DNA of 64,000 bases from Pseudomonas fluorescens (lineage in GTDB: Bacteria; Pseudomonadota; Gammaproteobacteria; Pseudomonadales; Pseudomonadaceae), in NCBI RefSeq assembly GCF_902497775.2, contig NZ_OZ024668.1:2813826-2877825 (forward strand), read 5' to 3'. Below the pieces are notes generated by a model, which was not told the DNA's origin, ran no database searches, and was given only the letters and a program-made list of their open reading frames with translations. The translations under genes and the position numbers were made by a program. Below, in pieces: positions 1 to 8,856 of this stretch; the stretch's first letter is position 1, and every line of letters begins with the position of its first letter.

Positions 1-617
1 AGGCCTTGTTCGAGCGGCGGATGTTTTTGCTGGTGACCTCCAACTACGCGCCGCAAGGCTTGTTGCCCAACCCGCTGTATCACCAGCGGTTCGAGCCGGT
101 TATCCGTTTAATCAACAGCCAGATGCAGGTGCTGGAAGTCGGCGGCGAACAGGACTTTCGCAGCCTGCCCAGCGCGGCTGGTCAGCAGCGGTTTACCCAG
201 GGGCACTACCTGTGGCCGGGCAGCCGCGAACAGCGCCAGGCCTTGCAGTTGCCTGAGCCAGGAGATACGCCGGTTTTACTGGAGGTTGGCAAGCGCAAAC
301 TGCGGGCACGCCTGAGCGAGCAACGCACGGTGGGGTTTGATTTTGTCGAACTCTGCGAACAACCCACGGCGGTGATCGACTACCTGGAACTGGCGCGGCG
401 TTTTGATCACTGGATCATCGACCGCCTGCCGAACCTTGAAGACTGCTCGATTGCCGCCCAGCAGCGCTTCATCAACCTGGTCGATGTGCTTTATGACCAG
501 GACAAGCACCTGGTGCTGATCGGCAGCCTGCCACTGGCCGCCAGCCTGGGCGGCAGCGCCAGCGACCTGGCCCGCACCCGTAGTCGGTTGGGGCAGTTGC
601 GTCAGGCTGGCGGCTGA
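1..617 (+). CDS. zapE: AFG1/ZapE-family ATPase, C-terminal part (5' end outside window)
   Basis: This is the C-terminal ~204 residues of an AFG1/ZapE-type P-loop ATPase; the open frame runs off the left edge (reading frame from base 3). Visible family hallmarks are the sensor-type stretch FLLVTSNYAPQGLLPNPLYH, then VGFDFVELCEQP and RFINLVDVLYD near the end. The Walker A and B motifs would lie upstream and cannot be checked. ZapE in gamma-proteobacteria is a division-associated ATPase that acts on the Z-ring; mitochondrial AFG1/LACE1 relatives act in protein quality control. Pseudomonads often carry more than one member, so this may be a paralogue. The stop is TGA at 615-617, followed by REP-like sequence. 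Confidence 0.8.
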   Translation, partial: ALFERRMFLLVTSNYAPQGLLPNPLYHQRFEPVIRLINSQMQVLEVGGEQDFRSLPSAAGQQRFTQGHYLWPGSREQRQALQLPEPGDTPVLLEVGKRKLRARLSEQRTVGFDFVELCEQPTAVIDYLELARRFDHWIIDRLPNLEDCSIAAQQRFINLVDVLYDQDKHLVLIGSLPLAASLGGSASDLARTRSRLGQLRQAGG

Positions 618-628
618 GACCTGAACTA

Positions 629-721
629 CGAGCGCTTCGCGCTCGATCGCCGGAAATGCCGGCTCCCACAGGATTGGCTGTGTTCTCAAGGTTGGTCCTG
701 TGGGCGGGCTTGACCCGCGAT
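629..721. repeat. REP-like palindromic spacer
   Basis: A small hairpin (CGAGCGC-TTC-GCGCTCG, 629-645) is followed by an imperfect inverted pair with CCCACAGGA facing TCCTGTGGG, ending in the Pseudomonas REP core 'gggcttgacccgcga'. It fills the gap between two convergent genes and may also stop transcription. Confidence 0.6.
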
Positions 722-728
722 GAAAGCC

Positions 729-2618
729 CTACCCAACCCGTGCCAGGCTCTCCAACACCGCCTCGATCTCCACCAACACCGCCGGATCATCCAGCGTCGA
801 AGGCGGGGTATACGGCTGCTGGTCGGCAATCTTGCGTAGCACTGCGCGCAAGATCTTGCCCGAACGGGTCTTGGGCAGGCGCTTGACCACCCGTACCTGG
901 TTAAAGCACGCCAAAGCGCCGATCTGCTCGCGCACGCTGGCCACCAGCTCGCTCTGCAACTGCGCCTCAGAAACTTCCTCGCCGTCCTTGAGCACCACCA
1001 GCGCCAGCGGCACCTGGCCTTTGATGTCGTCGTGCACGCCAATCACCGCGCATTCGGCCACCGCCGGATGGCGGGCCACCAGGTCTTCCATCTCGCCGGT
1101 GGACAGTCGATGGCCAGAGACGTTGATGACGTCATCGGTGCGGCCCATGATGTAGACAAAACCGTCTTCATCCAGATACCCGCCGTCACCGGTGTGGTAA
1201 TAGCCGGGATAGGTCTTCAGGTAGGCATCCAGGTAGCGCTGGTGATCGCCCCACAAGGTCTGGCTGCAACCGGGCGGCAGCGGCAAGGCGATGACAATCG
1301 AGCCTTGCTGGTTGGCGCCCAGCAGATGCCCGTCATCATCCAGCACCCGCACGTTGTAGCCCGGCACCGCCCGGTTGCTCGAACCCGGCCGCGCCGCACT
1401 GCCCTCCATGCCCACGCAAGGCGCGGTCACCGGCCAGCCGGTTTCGGTCTGCCACCAGTGGTCGTGCACGGTCTTGCCGCTGGTTGCCTCCAGCCATTGA
1501 TGGGTGCTGGAATCGAGTTTCTCACCGGCCAGAAACAGCTGGCGCAGGGAGCTCAGGTCATAGCGGCGCAGCAGCGCACCGTCGGGGTCTTCCTTGCGGA
1601 TCGCGCGCATGGCGGTGGGCGCGCAGAACAGGCCGTTGACCCGGTACTGCTCGACCACCCGCCAATAGGCACCAGCATCCGGGGTGCGGATCGGCTTGCC
1701 TTCGTAGAACACCGTGGTGCAGCCATTCATCAACGGCCCGTAGACGATCAGCGAATGGCCGACCACCCAACCGACATCGGAAATCCCCCACCACACGTCA
1801 CCCGCCTGCATGCCATAGATGTGGCGCATGGCAAAGCGCAGGGCCACGGCGTTACCGCCGTTCTCGCGGACGATCCCCTTGGGTTTGCCGGTGGTGCCGG
1901 AGGTGTACATGATGTACAGCGGGTCGGCGGCAGCCAGTTCCACCGGCGCCACCGGGCTGGCCGTGGCCAAGGCCTTGAGCCAGTCCAGGTCGCGGCCTGC
2001 GACCAGGGTTGCGGTGGCTTGCGGGCGTTGCAGCACCAGCACCTGGCGCGGCTGGTGCCTGGCCAGTTGCAAGGCGCGGTCCACCAGCGGCTTGTACTCG
2101 ATGACCCGGTCGAACTCCAGCCCGCACGAGGCGGTCAGCAGCAGCGTGGGCCGGGCATCGTCGATGCGCAGGGCCAGCTCGTTGGCGGCAAAGCCACCAA
2201 ACACCACCGAATGCACCGCACCGATGCGCGCACAGGCGAGCATGGCCATGGCCGCCTGGGGCACCATAGGCATGTAGATGATCACCCCGTCGCCCTTCTC
2301 GACCCCAAGGTCGCGCAACAGCCCGGCCAGGCGCGCCACTTCATCGCGCAGTTGGTTGTAGCTGAACTGCTGCTGGCTGCCGGTTACCGGCGAGTCGTAG
2401 ATCAGCGCAGTCTGCTCGCCACGGCCTTGCTCGATCTGATGATCAAGGGCCAGGTAGCAGCTATTGAGGCGGCCGTCGGCGAACCACTGGTGGGTGCCAT
2501 CGGCATTTTCAACAAGGGTTTGCAGGGGCTTGCGGTACCAGGCCAGGTGGTCGGCCTGTTCGGCCCAGAAGGCGGCAGGATCGGCGATGGAGCGGGCGTA
2601 GCTGTGCTGGTATGTCAT
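729..2618 (-). CDS. prpE: Propionyl-CoA synthetase (propionate--CoA ligase)
   Basis: An AMP-forming acyl-CoA synthetase of 629 residues, the length typical of PrpE. It activates propionate (and more weakly acetate) with ATP and CoA for the methylcitrate cycle in the cytoplasm. The adenylation P-loop YTSGTTGKPKGIV, the YHTGDGGYLDEDGFVYIMGRTDD hinge region and the C-terminal acylatable lysine in LPKTRSGKILRAVLRK are all present. The frame stays open further upstream, but the start at 2618 (MTYQHSYARS) is chosen because it begins the conserved PrpE N-terminus. No other methylcitrate-cycle gene lies beside it, so it is a stand-alone copy. It is divergent from the LRR kinase across ~140 bp. Acetyl-CoA synthetase is less likely given the prpE-like N-terminus. 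Confidence 0.88.
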   Translation of the reverse strand: MTYQHSYARSIADPAAFWAEQADHLAWYRKPLQTLVENADGTHQWFADGRLNSCYLALDHQIEQGRGEQTALIYDSPVTGSQQQFSYNQLRDEVARLAGLLRDLGVEKGDGVIIYMPMVPQAAMAMLACARIGAVHSVVFGGFAANELALRIDDARPTLLLTASCGLEFDRVIEYKPLVDRALQLARHQPRQVLVLQRPQATATLVAGRDLDWLKALATASPVAPVELAAADPLYIMYTSGTTGKPKGIVRENGGNAVALRFAMRHIYGMQAGDVWWGISDVGWVVGHSLIVYGPLMNGCTTVFYEGKPIRTPDAGAYWRVVEQYRVNGLFCAPTAMRAIRKEDPDGALLRRYDLSSLRQLFLAGEKLDSSTHQWLEATSGKTVHDHWWQTETGWPVTAPCVGMEGSAARPGSSNRAVPGYNVRVLDDDGHLLGANQQGSIVIALPLPPGCSQTLWGDHQRYLDAYLKTYPGYYHTGDGGYLDEDGFVYIMGRTDDVINVSGHRLSTGEMEDLVARHPAVAECAVIGVHDDIKGQVPLALVVLKDGEEVSEAQLQSELVASVREQIGALACFNQVRVVKRLPKTRSGKILRAVLRKIADQQPYTPPSTLDDPAVLVEIEAVLESLARVG

Positions 2619-2760
2619 CGAATGTAAAACCCTGAACTTGTTGTTATTAATAAAGGGCGAGCTTCGAGTATGGACCGCAGTTGTCAGTGTGCCATGGGAC
2701 TTAAGTCGCATCTTGCCGGTATGATGGGCGGCGATTATTGACGAGCCTGCCGTAGCCCCC

Positions 2761-4053
2761 ATGCATACCCTTGAAGACCTCAAAGCCGGCCGTCTGGCGG
2801 GCATTACCCGCCTCGACCTGGCCTGCGGGCTGGAACAGTTCCCACGGGAAATTTTCGACCTGGCCGACAGCCTGCAAGTGCTCAACCTGACCGGCAACCG
2901 CCTCAGCGACTTGCCTGGGGATCTCGGCCGCTTGCACCAACTCAAGGTGCTGTTCTGCTCGCAAAACCGCTTTCACCACCTGCCCGAAGGCATCGGCCAA
3001 TGCCCGATGCTGGAAATGGTCGGCTTCAAGAGCAACCAGATCGCGCAGGTCAGCGGCGCCGCGCTGCCACCCCGGCTGCGCGCCCTGGTGCTCACCGACA
3101 ACCACATCGAAACCTTGCCCGAGGCCTTGGGCGACTGCCCCGATCTGCAAAAGCTGATGCTCGCCGGCAACCGCCTGCGCGCGCTACCGGCGAGCCTCGC
3201 GCGCTGCACCAAGCTTGAACTGCTGCGCCTGTCGGCCAACCAACTGCCCGCTCTGCCCGACTGGCTGCTGCAGATGCCGCGCCTGGCCTGGCTGGCCTAC
3301 GCCGGCAACCCAATGGCGACGGGTTACTGCACACCGGAGGATCCTGGCCATTGCCAGGTGATTGACTGGCAGCAGATCAGCCTTGAACAGGTGTTGGGCC
3401 AGGGCGCGTCCGGGGTCATTCACCAGGCCCGCTGGCAGCAGCAGAGCGCGCCGGTGGCGGTCAAGCTATACAAAGGCGAGATCACCAGCGACGGCTTGCC
3501 GCTCAACGAAATGAGCGCCTGCATTGCGGCGGGCGATCACCCGCAACTGGTCCGCCTGGCCGGGCGCATTGACAACCACCCGCAGCACTTGCCGGCACTG
3601 GTGATGCAGTTGATCGAGCCGAGCTGGTTCAACCTGGCCGGGCCGCCGAGCCTGGACTCGTGCACCCGCGATTGTTATCCGCCCGAGCGACGCCTGAGCC
3701 TGGCCAGCGTGCAGCACCTGGCCAGCGCCATTGCTGCAGTGGGCGCGCACCTGCACGGGCACGGCATTACCCATGGCGACCTGTATGCGCACAATGTGCT
3801 GTGTGATGAGGCTGGCGACTGCTTGCTGGGGGATTTTGGCGCGGCGTCGTTTCACCCCCTGGATGGCAGTGTGGCGGCTGAAGCGTTGCAGCGGATCGAG
3901 GTATTGGCGTTTGGGGTTTTGCTAGGGGAATTGCTGGCGTGTTGCGAGGGGGATTGCGAGGGATTGAGGGCGGTGCAGCGGGGTTGTGTGCAGGCTGAGG
4001 TAATGCGTCGGCCAAGCTTCAACGAGGTCTGTCAGCAGCTTCGCGGTGTCTGA
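2761..4053 (+). CDS. Leucine-rich-repeat protein kinase-like protein
   Basis: A 430-residue protein with two parts. Residues ~15-175 form about seven leucine-rich repeats (pattern LxxLxLxxNxLxxLP). Residues ~195-430 form a protein-kinase fold: glycine loop GQGASG at 203-208, VAVK with K225, catalytic loop HGDLYAHN (D340, N345) and DFG at 358-360. HGD replaces the usual HRD, as in some small-molecule or atypical kinases, but the ATP- and metal-binding residues are intact, so activity is plausible. No signal peptide or membrane segment is visible, so it is probably cytoplasmic. No good ribosome site precedes the ATG at 2761. The next feature is a long perfect palindrome that can end transcription. 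Substrate and role are unknown. Confidence 0.82.
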   Translation: MHTLEDLKAGRLAGITRLDLACGLEQFPREIFDLADSLQVLNLTGNRLSDLPGDLGRLHQLKVLFCSQNRFHHLPEGIGQCPMLEMVGFKSNQIAQVSGAALPPRLRALVLTDNHIETLPEALGDCPDLQKLMLAGNRLRALPASLARCTKLELLRLSANQLPALPDWLLQMPRLAWLAYAGNPMATGYCTPEDPGHCQVIDWQQISLEQVLGQGASGVIHQARWQQQSAPVAVKLYKGEITSDGLPLNEMSACIAAGDHPQLVRLAGRIDNHPQHLPALVMQLIEPSWFNLAGPPSLDSCTRDCYPPERRLSLASVQHLASAIAAVGAHLHGHGITHGDLYAHNVLCDEAGDCLLGDFGAASFHPLDGSVAAEALQRIEVLAFGVLLGELLACCEGDCEGLRAVQRGCVQAEVMRRPSFNEVCQQLRGV

Positions 4054-4136
4054 ATCGCGGGGCAAGTCGAGGCGTCGCACCGCCGCTCCTACACACTGTG
4101 GGAGCGGCGGTGCGACGCCTCGACTTGCCCCGCGAT
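4054..4136. repeat. Long perfect palindrome (REP type), likely bidirectional terminator
   Basis: Two 36-bp arms (4054-4089 and 4101-4136) match perfectly around an 11-base loop. The arms begin 'atcgcggggcaagtc' and contain the sequence ggcgtcgcaccgccgctcc. It starts right at the stop codon of the kinase gene, which converges with the YebC-family gene, so it can serve both as a terminator. Confidence 0.8.
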
Positions 4137-4150
4137 GAGGCCCTGAAGGC

Positions 4151-4858
4151 TTAACCCGCCAGACCTACATAAACGTTCTGCACGTCATCGTTATCGTCGA
4201 TCGCCTGCAGGAAGGCTTCAACCTCTTCCATCTGCTCATCGCTCAGGGTGCTGACCGGGTTCTTCGGGGTGTAGCCGATTTTCGCCGAGACCACGGTGAA
4301 GTCTTGACCCGGCAAGGCTTTCTGCACGGCGTCGAGGTCGGTGGTGTCGGTGATGAACAGGGTCGCGCCCTCTTCTTCGCCTTCGGCAAAGTCCTGGGCG
4401 CCGGCTTCGATGGCGGCCATTTCCGGATCAGCGTCAGGGCTGTTCGGCGTGGCTTCGATCAGGCCGACGTGGTTGAAATCCCAGGCCACCGAGCCGGAAG
4501 CGCCCAGTTGACCCTTGCGGAACAGTACGCGGATCTGCGCCACGGTGCGGTTGACGTTGTCGGTCAGGCACTCGACGATCAGCGGCACCTGGTGCGGGGC
4601 AAAACCTTCATAGGTCACGGCGGTGTACTGCACCGCGTCGCCGTCCAGGCCGGCACCCTTGCGGATAGCACGCTCAAGGGTCTCGCGGGTCATCGAAGCC
4701 TTTTTGGCTTGCTCGATGGCCAGGCGCAGGCGCGGGTTCATGTCCGGGTCGGCGCCGGACTTGGCCGCGATCTGGATCTCTTTGGACAGCTTGCCCATGA
4801 TCTTGCCTTTGGCGTTGGCTGCTACTTCTCTATGCTTGGCTTTCCACTGTGCGCCCAT
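4151..4858 (-). CDS. YebC/PmpR-family regulator (YeeN-like paralogue)
   Basis: A 235-residue protein of the YebC/TACO1 family. It shows the N-terminal [19 protein letters not shown], the [22 protein letters not shown] segment and the acidic stretch [14 protein letters not shown] typical of the family. Members have been described as DNA-binding regulators (PmpR) and as factors that help ribosomes through difficult sequences. The version next to ruvC normally starts MAGHSKWANIKHRK; this start and the missing ruvABC neighbours point to the second, YeeN-like paralogue. The gene stands alone between the palindrome at 4054-4136 and the end of the oxidoreductase gene. No promoter was recognised. Confidence 0.85.
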   Translation of the reverse strand: MGAQWKAKHREVAANAKGKIMGKLSKEIQIAAKSGADPDMNPRLRLAIEQAKKASMTRETLERAIRKGAGLDGDAVQYTAVTYEGFAPHQVPLIVECLTDNVNRTVAQIRVLFRKGQLGASGSVAWDFNHVGLIEATPNSPDADPEMAAIEAGAQDFAEGEEEGATLFITDTTDLDAVQKALPGQDFTVVSAKIGYTPKNPVSTLSDEQMEEVEAFLQAIDDNDDVQNVYVGLAG

Positions 4859-4952
4859 CTCGACTCTCTTGTTTCAGGTGCCGGTTCAGGTAGCGACCGG
4901 CCAAAGTGGCAAGCAGTTTATACGCTCCGCAGGCCATCGACAAAAAAACCGG

Positions 4953-6344
4953 TCAGCCCTTGTCGGCCTTGCCCGCGGCAGCGGCAAATCGCGCCAGGCG
5001 CACATCGAAGTGGCGCGGGCGGCGACCGTTGTCTTCGGCCTGTTCCTTGCGACGGATGGCATTGCGCACCATCAGCGAGCCCAGGTAGCGGATCGGCTCC
5101 GGCGGGAAATAGCCCAGCGGGCCGTTGACCAGCGGCGAACGGGTCCATTGGTTGTCCAGGCCCAGGGCCAGTGATGAGAGTATCTGCCCGCCCATGTGGC
5201 AGGGGCCAACGCCGCTGCCGGAATAACCAAAGCCATAAAACACATTGCCCTGGCCGTTGAGCCTGCCGAAGAACGGCAAACCGGTCACCGAACGGTCCGA
5301 CGGCCCGTTCCAGGTCGCGGCGATCGGCACCTGGGTCAGCGCCGGGAAGAACTCGCCGAGGCTGCGGCGCAGCAACGGCTCGTAGGGCGACGGCTGGTCG
5401 AACACCGGCAGCATGCGCCCGCCATAGGCGAAAGTGTTGCCGCCCTTGCCGAGCATCAGCCGACCATCGCTGGTGTTGTGGTAGTAATGCACGAAGATCC
5501 GCGAATCGAGCACGCTGATGCCGCTGCTCAAGCCGATCTGTTCGAGCAACTGCGGTTGCGGCTCGGTGATGATCATGTCGCTGGAGACAATCGCCACGCT
5601 GCGTTCGAACTGCGGGAAGGCCCGCGCCATCCAGGCATTGAGGGCCAGCACCACGCGGCCGGCGCGGACAGTGCCAGTGACCGTCTCGACCAGCGCCTGC
5701 GGCCCTTCCTGCAAGCCGGTCATGGCCGTGCCTTCATGAATGCGCACACCCTTTTGCAAGGCAATCCGGCGCAGGCCGCGCACCAACTTGCCCGGCTGCA
5801 CCGTAGCCGCGGCCGGTGAGAACCAGCCCTCCAGGTGCTTGGCCGAGCCTGCCAGACGCTGCACCTGCTCCACCGCCAGGCGCCGGAACGAGTTGATACC
5901 CTGGCGCTCAAGCGCTGCGATCACGCCATCGGTTGCGCCGACCTGGGCGCGATTGGTGGCCGTGTACAGGGTGCCGTCCAGGCGATAGTCGGCGTTGATG
6001 CCATGGGCCTGGCAGAACTCGCCGATGGCGTAGATGCTCTGCTCCGAAGCCTTGACCAGGCGCACTGCCTCCTCCACCCCAAACAGCCGCTCAAGGGTGA
6101 AATACTTGGCCGACCAGGACAGCGCGCAACCGCCGTTGCGCCCGCTGGCACCGGCGCCGCAGATATCGGCTTCGATCAGCACGACATCCAACGCCGGGGC
6201 GTGCGCTTTGAGCATGAGCGCCGTCCACAGGCCGGTGTAACCACCACCGACAATGCACACCTGGCAGTCGATATCGCCCGCCAGCGGCGGGCACGCGGGT
6301 GCAACTTCCTGGTCCAGCGCCTGTTGTAGCCAGAACGGTCTCAT
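4953..6344 (-). CDS. FAD-dependent amine oxidoreductase (DAO family), possible aminophosphonate oxidase
   Basis: A 463-residue oxidoreductase of the D-amino-acid-oxidase fold. The dinucleotide motif GGGYTGLWTALML (G33-G38) lies near the N-terminus, followed by ASGRNGGCALSW, and the C-terminal FAD-contact region is FYGFGYSGSGVGPCHMGGQI. It resembles the gamma-glutamylputrescine oxidase (PuuB/OrdL) group and the putative aminophosphonate oxidoreductases. The start at 6344 has AAAAGGAA nine bases upstream. It lies 18 bp after an OPA-type MFS gene in an apparent operon, opposite a LysR gene that resembles the regulators of 2-aminoethylphosphonate catabolism. An aminophosphonate or N-alkylated analogue is therefore a reasonable substrate guess, but this is inference. 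Confidence 0.78.
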   Translation of the reverse strand: MRPFWLQQALDQEVAPACPPLAGDIDCQVCIVGGGYTGLWTALMLKAHAPALDVVLIEADICGAGASGRNGGCALSWSAKYFTLERLFGVEEAVRLVKASEQSIYAIGEFCQAHGINADYRLDGTLYTATNRAQVGATDGVIAALERQGINSFRRLAVEQVQRLAGSAKHLEGWFSPAAATVQPGKLVRGLRRIALQKGVRIHEGTAMTGLQEGPQALVETVTGTVRAGRVVLALNAWMARAFPQFERSVAIVSSDMIITEPQPQLLEQIGLSSGISVLDSRIFVHYYHNTSDGRLMLGKGGNTFAYGGRMLPVFDQPSPYEPLLRRSLGEFFPALTQVPIAATWNGPSDRSVTGLPFFGRLNGQGNVFYGFGYSGSGVGPCHMGGQILSSLALGLDNQWTRSPLVNGPLGYFPPEPIRYLGSLMVRNAIRRKEQAEDNGRRPRHFDVRLARFAAAAGKADKG

Positions 6345-6362
6345 GTGGGCTTCCTTTTAAGT

Positions 6363-7679
6363 TCAAGTACGCAGCGGTTTGATAGCCATGGCCGTGTTGG
6401 GGGCGACCGCCGGAGTGTGCTCGGCGCTGGCCGGGCGGCTGTTCCAGTGCGGCAGCAGCACCAGGGCGGAGAACAGCGCGCAGCCGGCAAAGACGATGAA
6501 CACCGTGACGCTGTCGAAGTAGCCCGGCAGCAGGCCACCGAGAATCGCCCCGACCGACCCGCAGCCGTTGACGAAGCCTGCCGCAGTGGCGCCGGCCTTG
6601 GCGGTGCCGAAGTCGATGGCCGCAGCGCCGCTGATCATCGAATCCGGCCCGTACAGGGTCAGGCCCATGACGAACAGCAAAGCCACCACCAGGATTACGC
6701 TGCCGGTATTGAGCGCGGCCATGAACAGCCCGAGGGTCACGGTCAGCACCACCAGGCTGATCACGCAGGCCGGCATGCGCCGGGCGCCGAAGAGTTTGTC
6801 TGACGCCAGGCCAATCATGATCGGGCCCAGCAAACCCGCCAGCTCGAAGGCGGTAGGGATGATCGCCGCACCGACCTTGCCCACCGAGGGCATCTGTTCG
6901 AAGACGATCACCGGGCCCCAGAGCAGAATCGCGTAGCGCGCCGGCTTGAGCAGAAAATACGCCAGGCCCAGGGTCAGCACCGTGCGGTTGCGCAGAATCT
7001 CGCGCAGCGGTGCCCAGATACTGCAAAGGCTCGAACCCGGGACCATGCTTTCAGGCTCCGGCTCCACGGCCGGCAAGCCGACGTCTTCGGGCTTGTTGCG
7101 CTGGAAGATGAAGAACAGCAGCGCCACCACTGCCACCACCGCCGCGCTGGAGATGAACGCCGCGTGCCAGCTGCCGATCAGGGTATAGGCCCACCAGCCG
7201 GCGAACGGCGACGCCACCAGGCCGCCGAAGGCATAGCATGAACTCCACAACCCCAGCACCCGCCCACGCTGTGACGAGGGGAAGAAGCTGCCGATGTTCT
7301 TGCACAGCCCGGCCCAGCCGGTCGACTGCGCCAGGCCCTGGACCAGCATGCAGGTGGCGAAGATCGGGAAGGTCGCGTAGCTGCCCATCACCACCGCTGC
7401 GGCGGCAGAGATCACCAGGCCACCGAGCACCACCACCCGCGGGCCAAAGCGGTCGGCGAGCATGCCCCAGGTAAACTGCCCGACTGCGTAGGCGGTCAGG
7501 TAGATGGCGTCGAGGTTGGCCATGGCCATTTTGTCGAGGGTAAAGCTTGGGTCTTCGGCGATGCCAAGCTTGGCCACCGAAAAGGCTTTGCGGGTGAAGT
7601 AGAACGCGGCGTAGGCCAGCCAGGTGATGGCAAAAATCTGCACGCGCCAACGTTTGATATCTGCGACGTAGTTGTTCAT
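6363..7679 (-). CDS. MFS transporter of the organophosphate:phosphate antiporter type
   Basis: A 438-residue major-facilitator protein with ~12 hydrophobic segments. The opening WLAYAAFYFTRKAFSVAKLGI and the region GLAQSTGWAGLCKNIGSFFPSSQRGRVLGLWSSCYAFGG are typical of the GlpT/UhpT/PgtP group, which exchange organophosphates for inorganic phosphate across the inner membrane. It sits 18 bp upstream of the FAD oxidoreductase, and the two are divergent from a LysR gene. Substrate is unknown; given its neighbours, a phosphonate or phosphate-ester amine is more likely than glycerol-3-phosphate. No glpD or uhpABC genes are nearby. Confidence 0.82.
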   Translation of the reverse strand: MNNYVADIKRWRVQIFAITWLAYAAFYFTRKAFSVAKLGIAEDPSFTLDKMAMANLDAIYLTAYAVGQFTWGMLADRFGPRVVVLGGLVISAAAAVVMGSYATFPIFATCMLVQGLAQSTGWAGLCKNIGSFFPSSQRGRVLGLWSSCYAFGGLVASPFAGWWAYTLIGSWHAAFISSAAVVAVVALLFFIFQRNKPEDVGLPAVEPEPESMVPGSSLCSIWAPLREILRNRTVLTLGLAYFLLKPARYAILLWGPVIVFEQMPSVGKVGAAIIPTAFELAGLLGPIMIGLASDKLFGARRMPACVISLVVLTVTLGLFMAALNTGSVILVVALLFVMGLTLYGPDSMISGAAAIDFGTAKAGATAAGFVNGCGSVGAILGGLLPGYFDSVTVFIVFAGCALFSALVLLPHWNSRPASAEHTPAVAPNTAMAIKPLRT

Positions 7680-7809
7680 GGTGGATCTGACCTCGGAAGC
7701 TGAGTGTGCCGGCAGAATTTGGAAAAAACGCCTGTTTTGTTGTTGTGTTGCGCACTGCGTGACGGCCGGTCGAACCCGTCACCTGCTCAGATGGAAACAA
7801 TTACTGACT

Positions 7810-7830
7810 GATAAATAAAATCGATTTATC
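7810..7830. promoter_or_regulatory. Candidate LysR operator (7-bp dyad)
   Basis: A perfect dyad, GATAAAT-N7-ATTTATC, lies about 130 bp upstream of the MFS start and 39 bp upstream of the LysR start. It is in AT-rich DNA between the divergent genes, the usual position of a LysR binding box. Assignment to this regulator is inferred. Confidence 0.5.
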
Positions 7831-7869
7831 GTATTTCACAAATAAGCTCAGCTTGTAACAGGTGCTGCG

Positions 7870-8739
7870 ATGTCGGTGTCCCATGCTCAGTTGAAGGCTT
7901 TCCACGCGGTTGCCGTACACGGCAACTTCACCCGCGCCGCCGAGCGGTTGTTTCTGACCCAGCCGGCGATCTCCGACCAGGTGCGCAAACTCGAAGAACG
8001 CTTCGGCGTATTGCTGTTTCACCGTAATAAACGTTCGGTGCAACTGACCGACCTGGGCGAGCGCCTGCTGGCGATCACTCAGCGCCTGTTCGTCTGCGAA
8101 GCTGAAGCCCATGAACTGCTGCAGGATTCGCGTGCCCTGCAGACCGGCACGCTGGTGCTGGCGGTGGATGCGCCGGTGCACGTGCTGCCGCAGATCGCCC
8201 GCTTCTGCCAGCAATACCCGGGGATCAGCGTCAAGATCGAAACCGGCAACACCGACGAGTCGCTGCTGCGGCTGTTCAACTATCAGGCCGACCTCGCCCT
8301 GCTCGGCCGAGATGTGGATGACGAGCGGCTACTGTGCGTGCCGATGCGCAGCGACCCGATGGTTGCCTTTGTGTCGCACCACCACCCGTGGGCCAGCCGC
8401 GGCTCAATCAGCCTGGCTGACCTGGACGACACGCCGATCGTGCTGCGTGAACCGGGCTCCGTAACCCGCCAGACGCTGGAAGAAGAAATGGCCCGCGCCG
8501 GCCTGCGCATCCGCGCGGCAATCCAGGTCGAAGGCCGGGAAGCGGCGCGCGAGGCGGTGGTGGTGGGGATTGGTGTGGGGGTGGTGTCGGCCGCCGAGTT
8601 CGGCGCCGATGCGCGGGTGTGTGCCTTGCCGATTGTCGATTGCCAGCGGCGTTTGACCGAAACCCTGGTGTGCTTGCGCGAGCAGAGCTCACGGCGGCTG
8701 GTGGCGACGTTTTTGCAGATGGTCCAGGACAGCCTTTAG
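7870..8739 (+). CDS. LysR-family regulator, aminoethylphosphonate-catabolism type
   Basis: A 289-residue LysR protein. The N-terminal winged helix covers residues ~3-62 (LKAFHAVAVHGNFTRAAERL, then LTQPAISDQVRKLEERFGV), and the rest is the periplasmic-binding-protein-like effector domain. The opening SHAQLKAFHAVA resembles the LysR subgroup found beside 2-aminoethylphosphonate genes. The ATG at 7870 follows AGGTG. It is transcribed away from the MFS/oxidoreductase operon and probably controls it. A REP element follows the stop. Confidence 0.83.
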   Translation: MSVSHAQLKAFHAVAVHGNFTRAAERLFLTQPAISDQVRKLEERFGVLLFHRNKRSVQLTDLGERLLAITQRLFVCEAEAHELLQDSRALQTGTLVLAVDAPVHVLPQIARFCQQYPGISVKIETGNTDESLLRLFNYQADLALLGRDVDDERLLCVPMRSDPMVAFVSHHHPWASRGSISLADLDDTPIVLREPGSVTRQTLEEEMARAGLRIRAAIQVEGREAAREAVVVGIGVGVVSAAEFGADARVCALPIVDCQRRLTETLVCLREQSSRRLVATFLQMVQDSL

Positions 8740-8743
8740 TCCC

Positions 8744-8851
8744 ATCGCGAGTCAAGCCCGCTCCCACATCCTGGGCTGCCCCAAAGGTTGGATTGGTGTC
8801 CAACTTCTTGGGGGCAGTCCATCTCCTGTGGGAGCGGGCTTGACCTGCGAT
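8744..8851. repeat. REP-type imperfect inverted repeat with nested stems
   Basis: Outer arms (gtcaagcccgctcccaca / tgtgggagcgggcttgac) enclose two nested stems, CTGCCCC facing GGGGCAG and GTTGGA facing TCCAAC. It separates the convergent LysR and amidohydrolase genes and could act as a shared terminator. Confidence 0.7.
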
Positions 8852-8856
8852 AGGCC

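Noticed and set aside
2619..2945. Longer PrpE start with 109 extra residues
   Set aside because: The extra N-terminus is Arg/Ser-rich, runs into the divergent LRR-kinase gene and is not part of the PrpE family.
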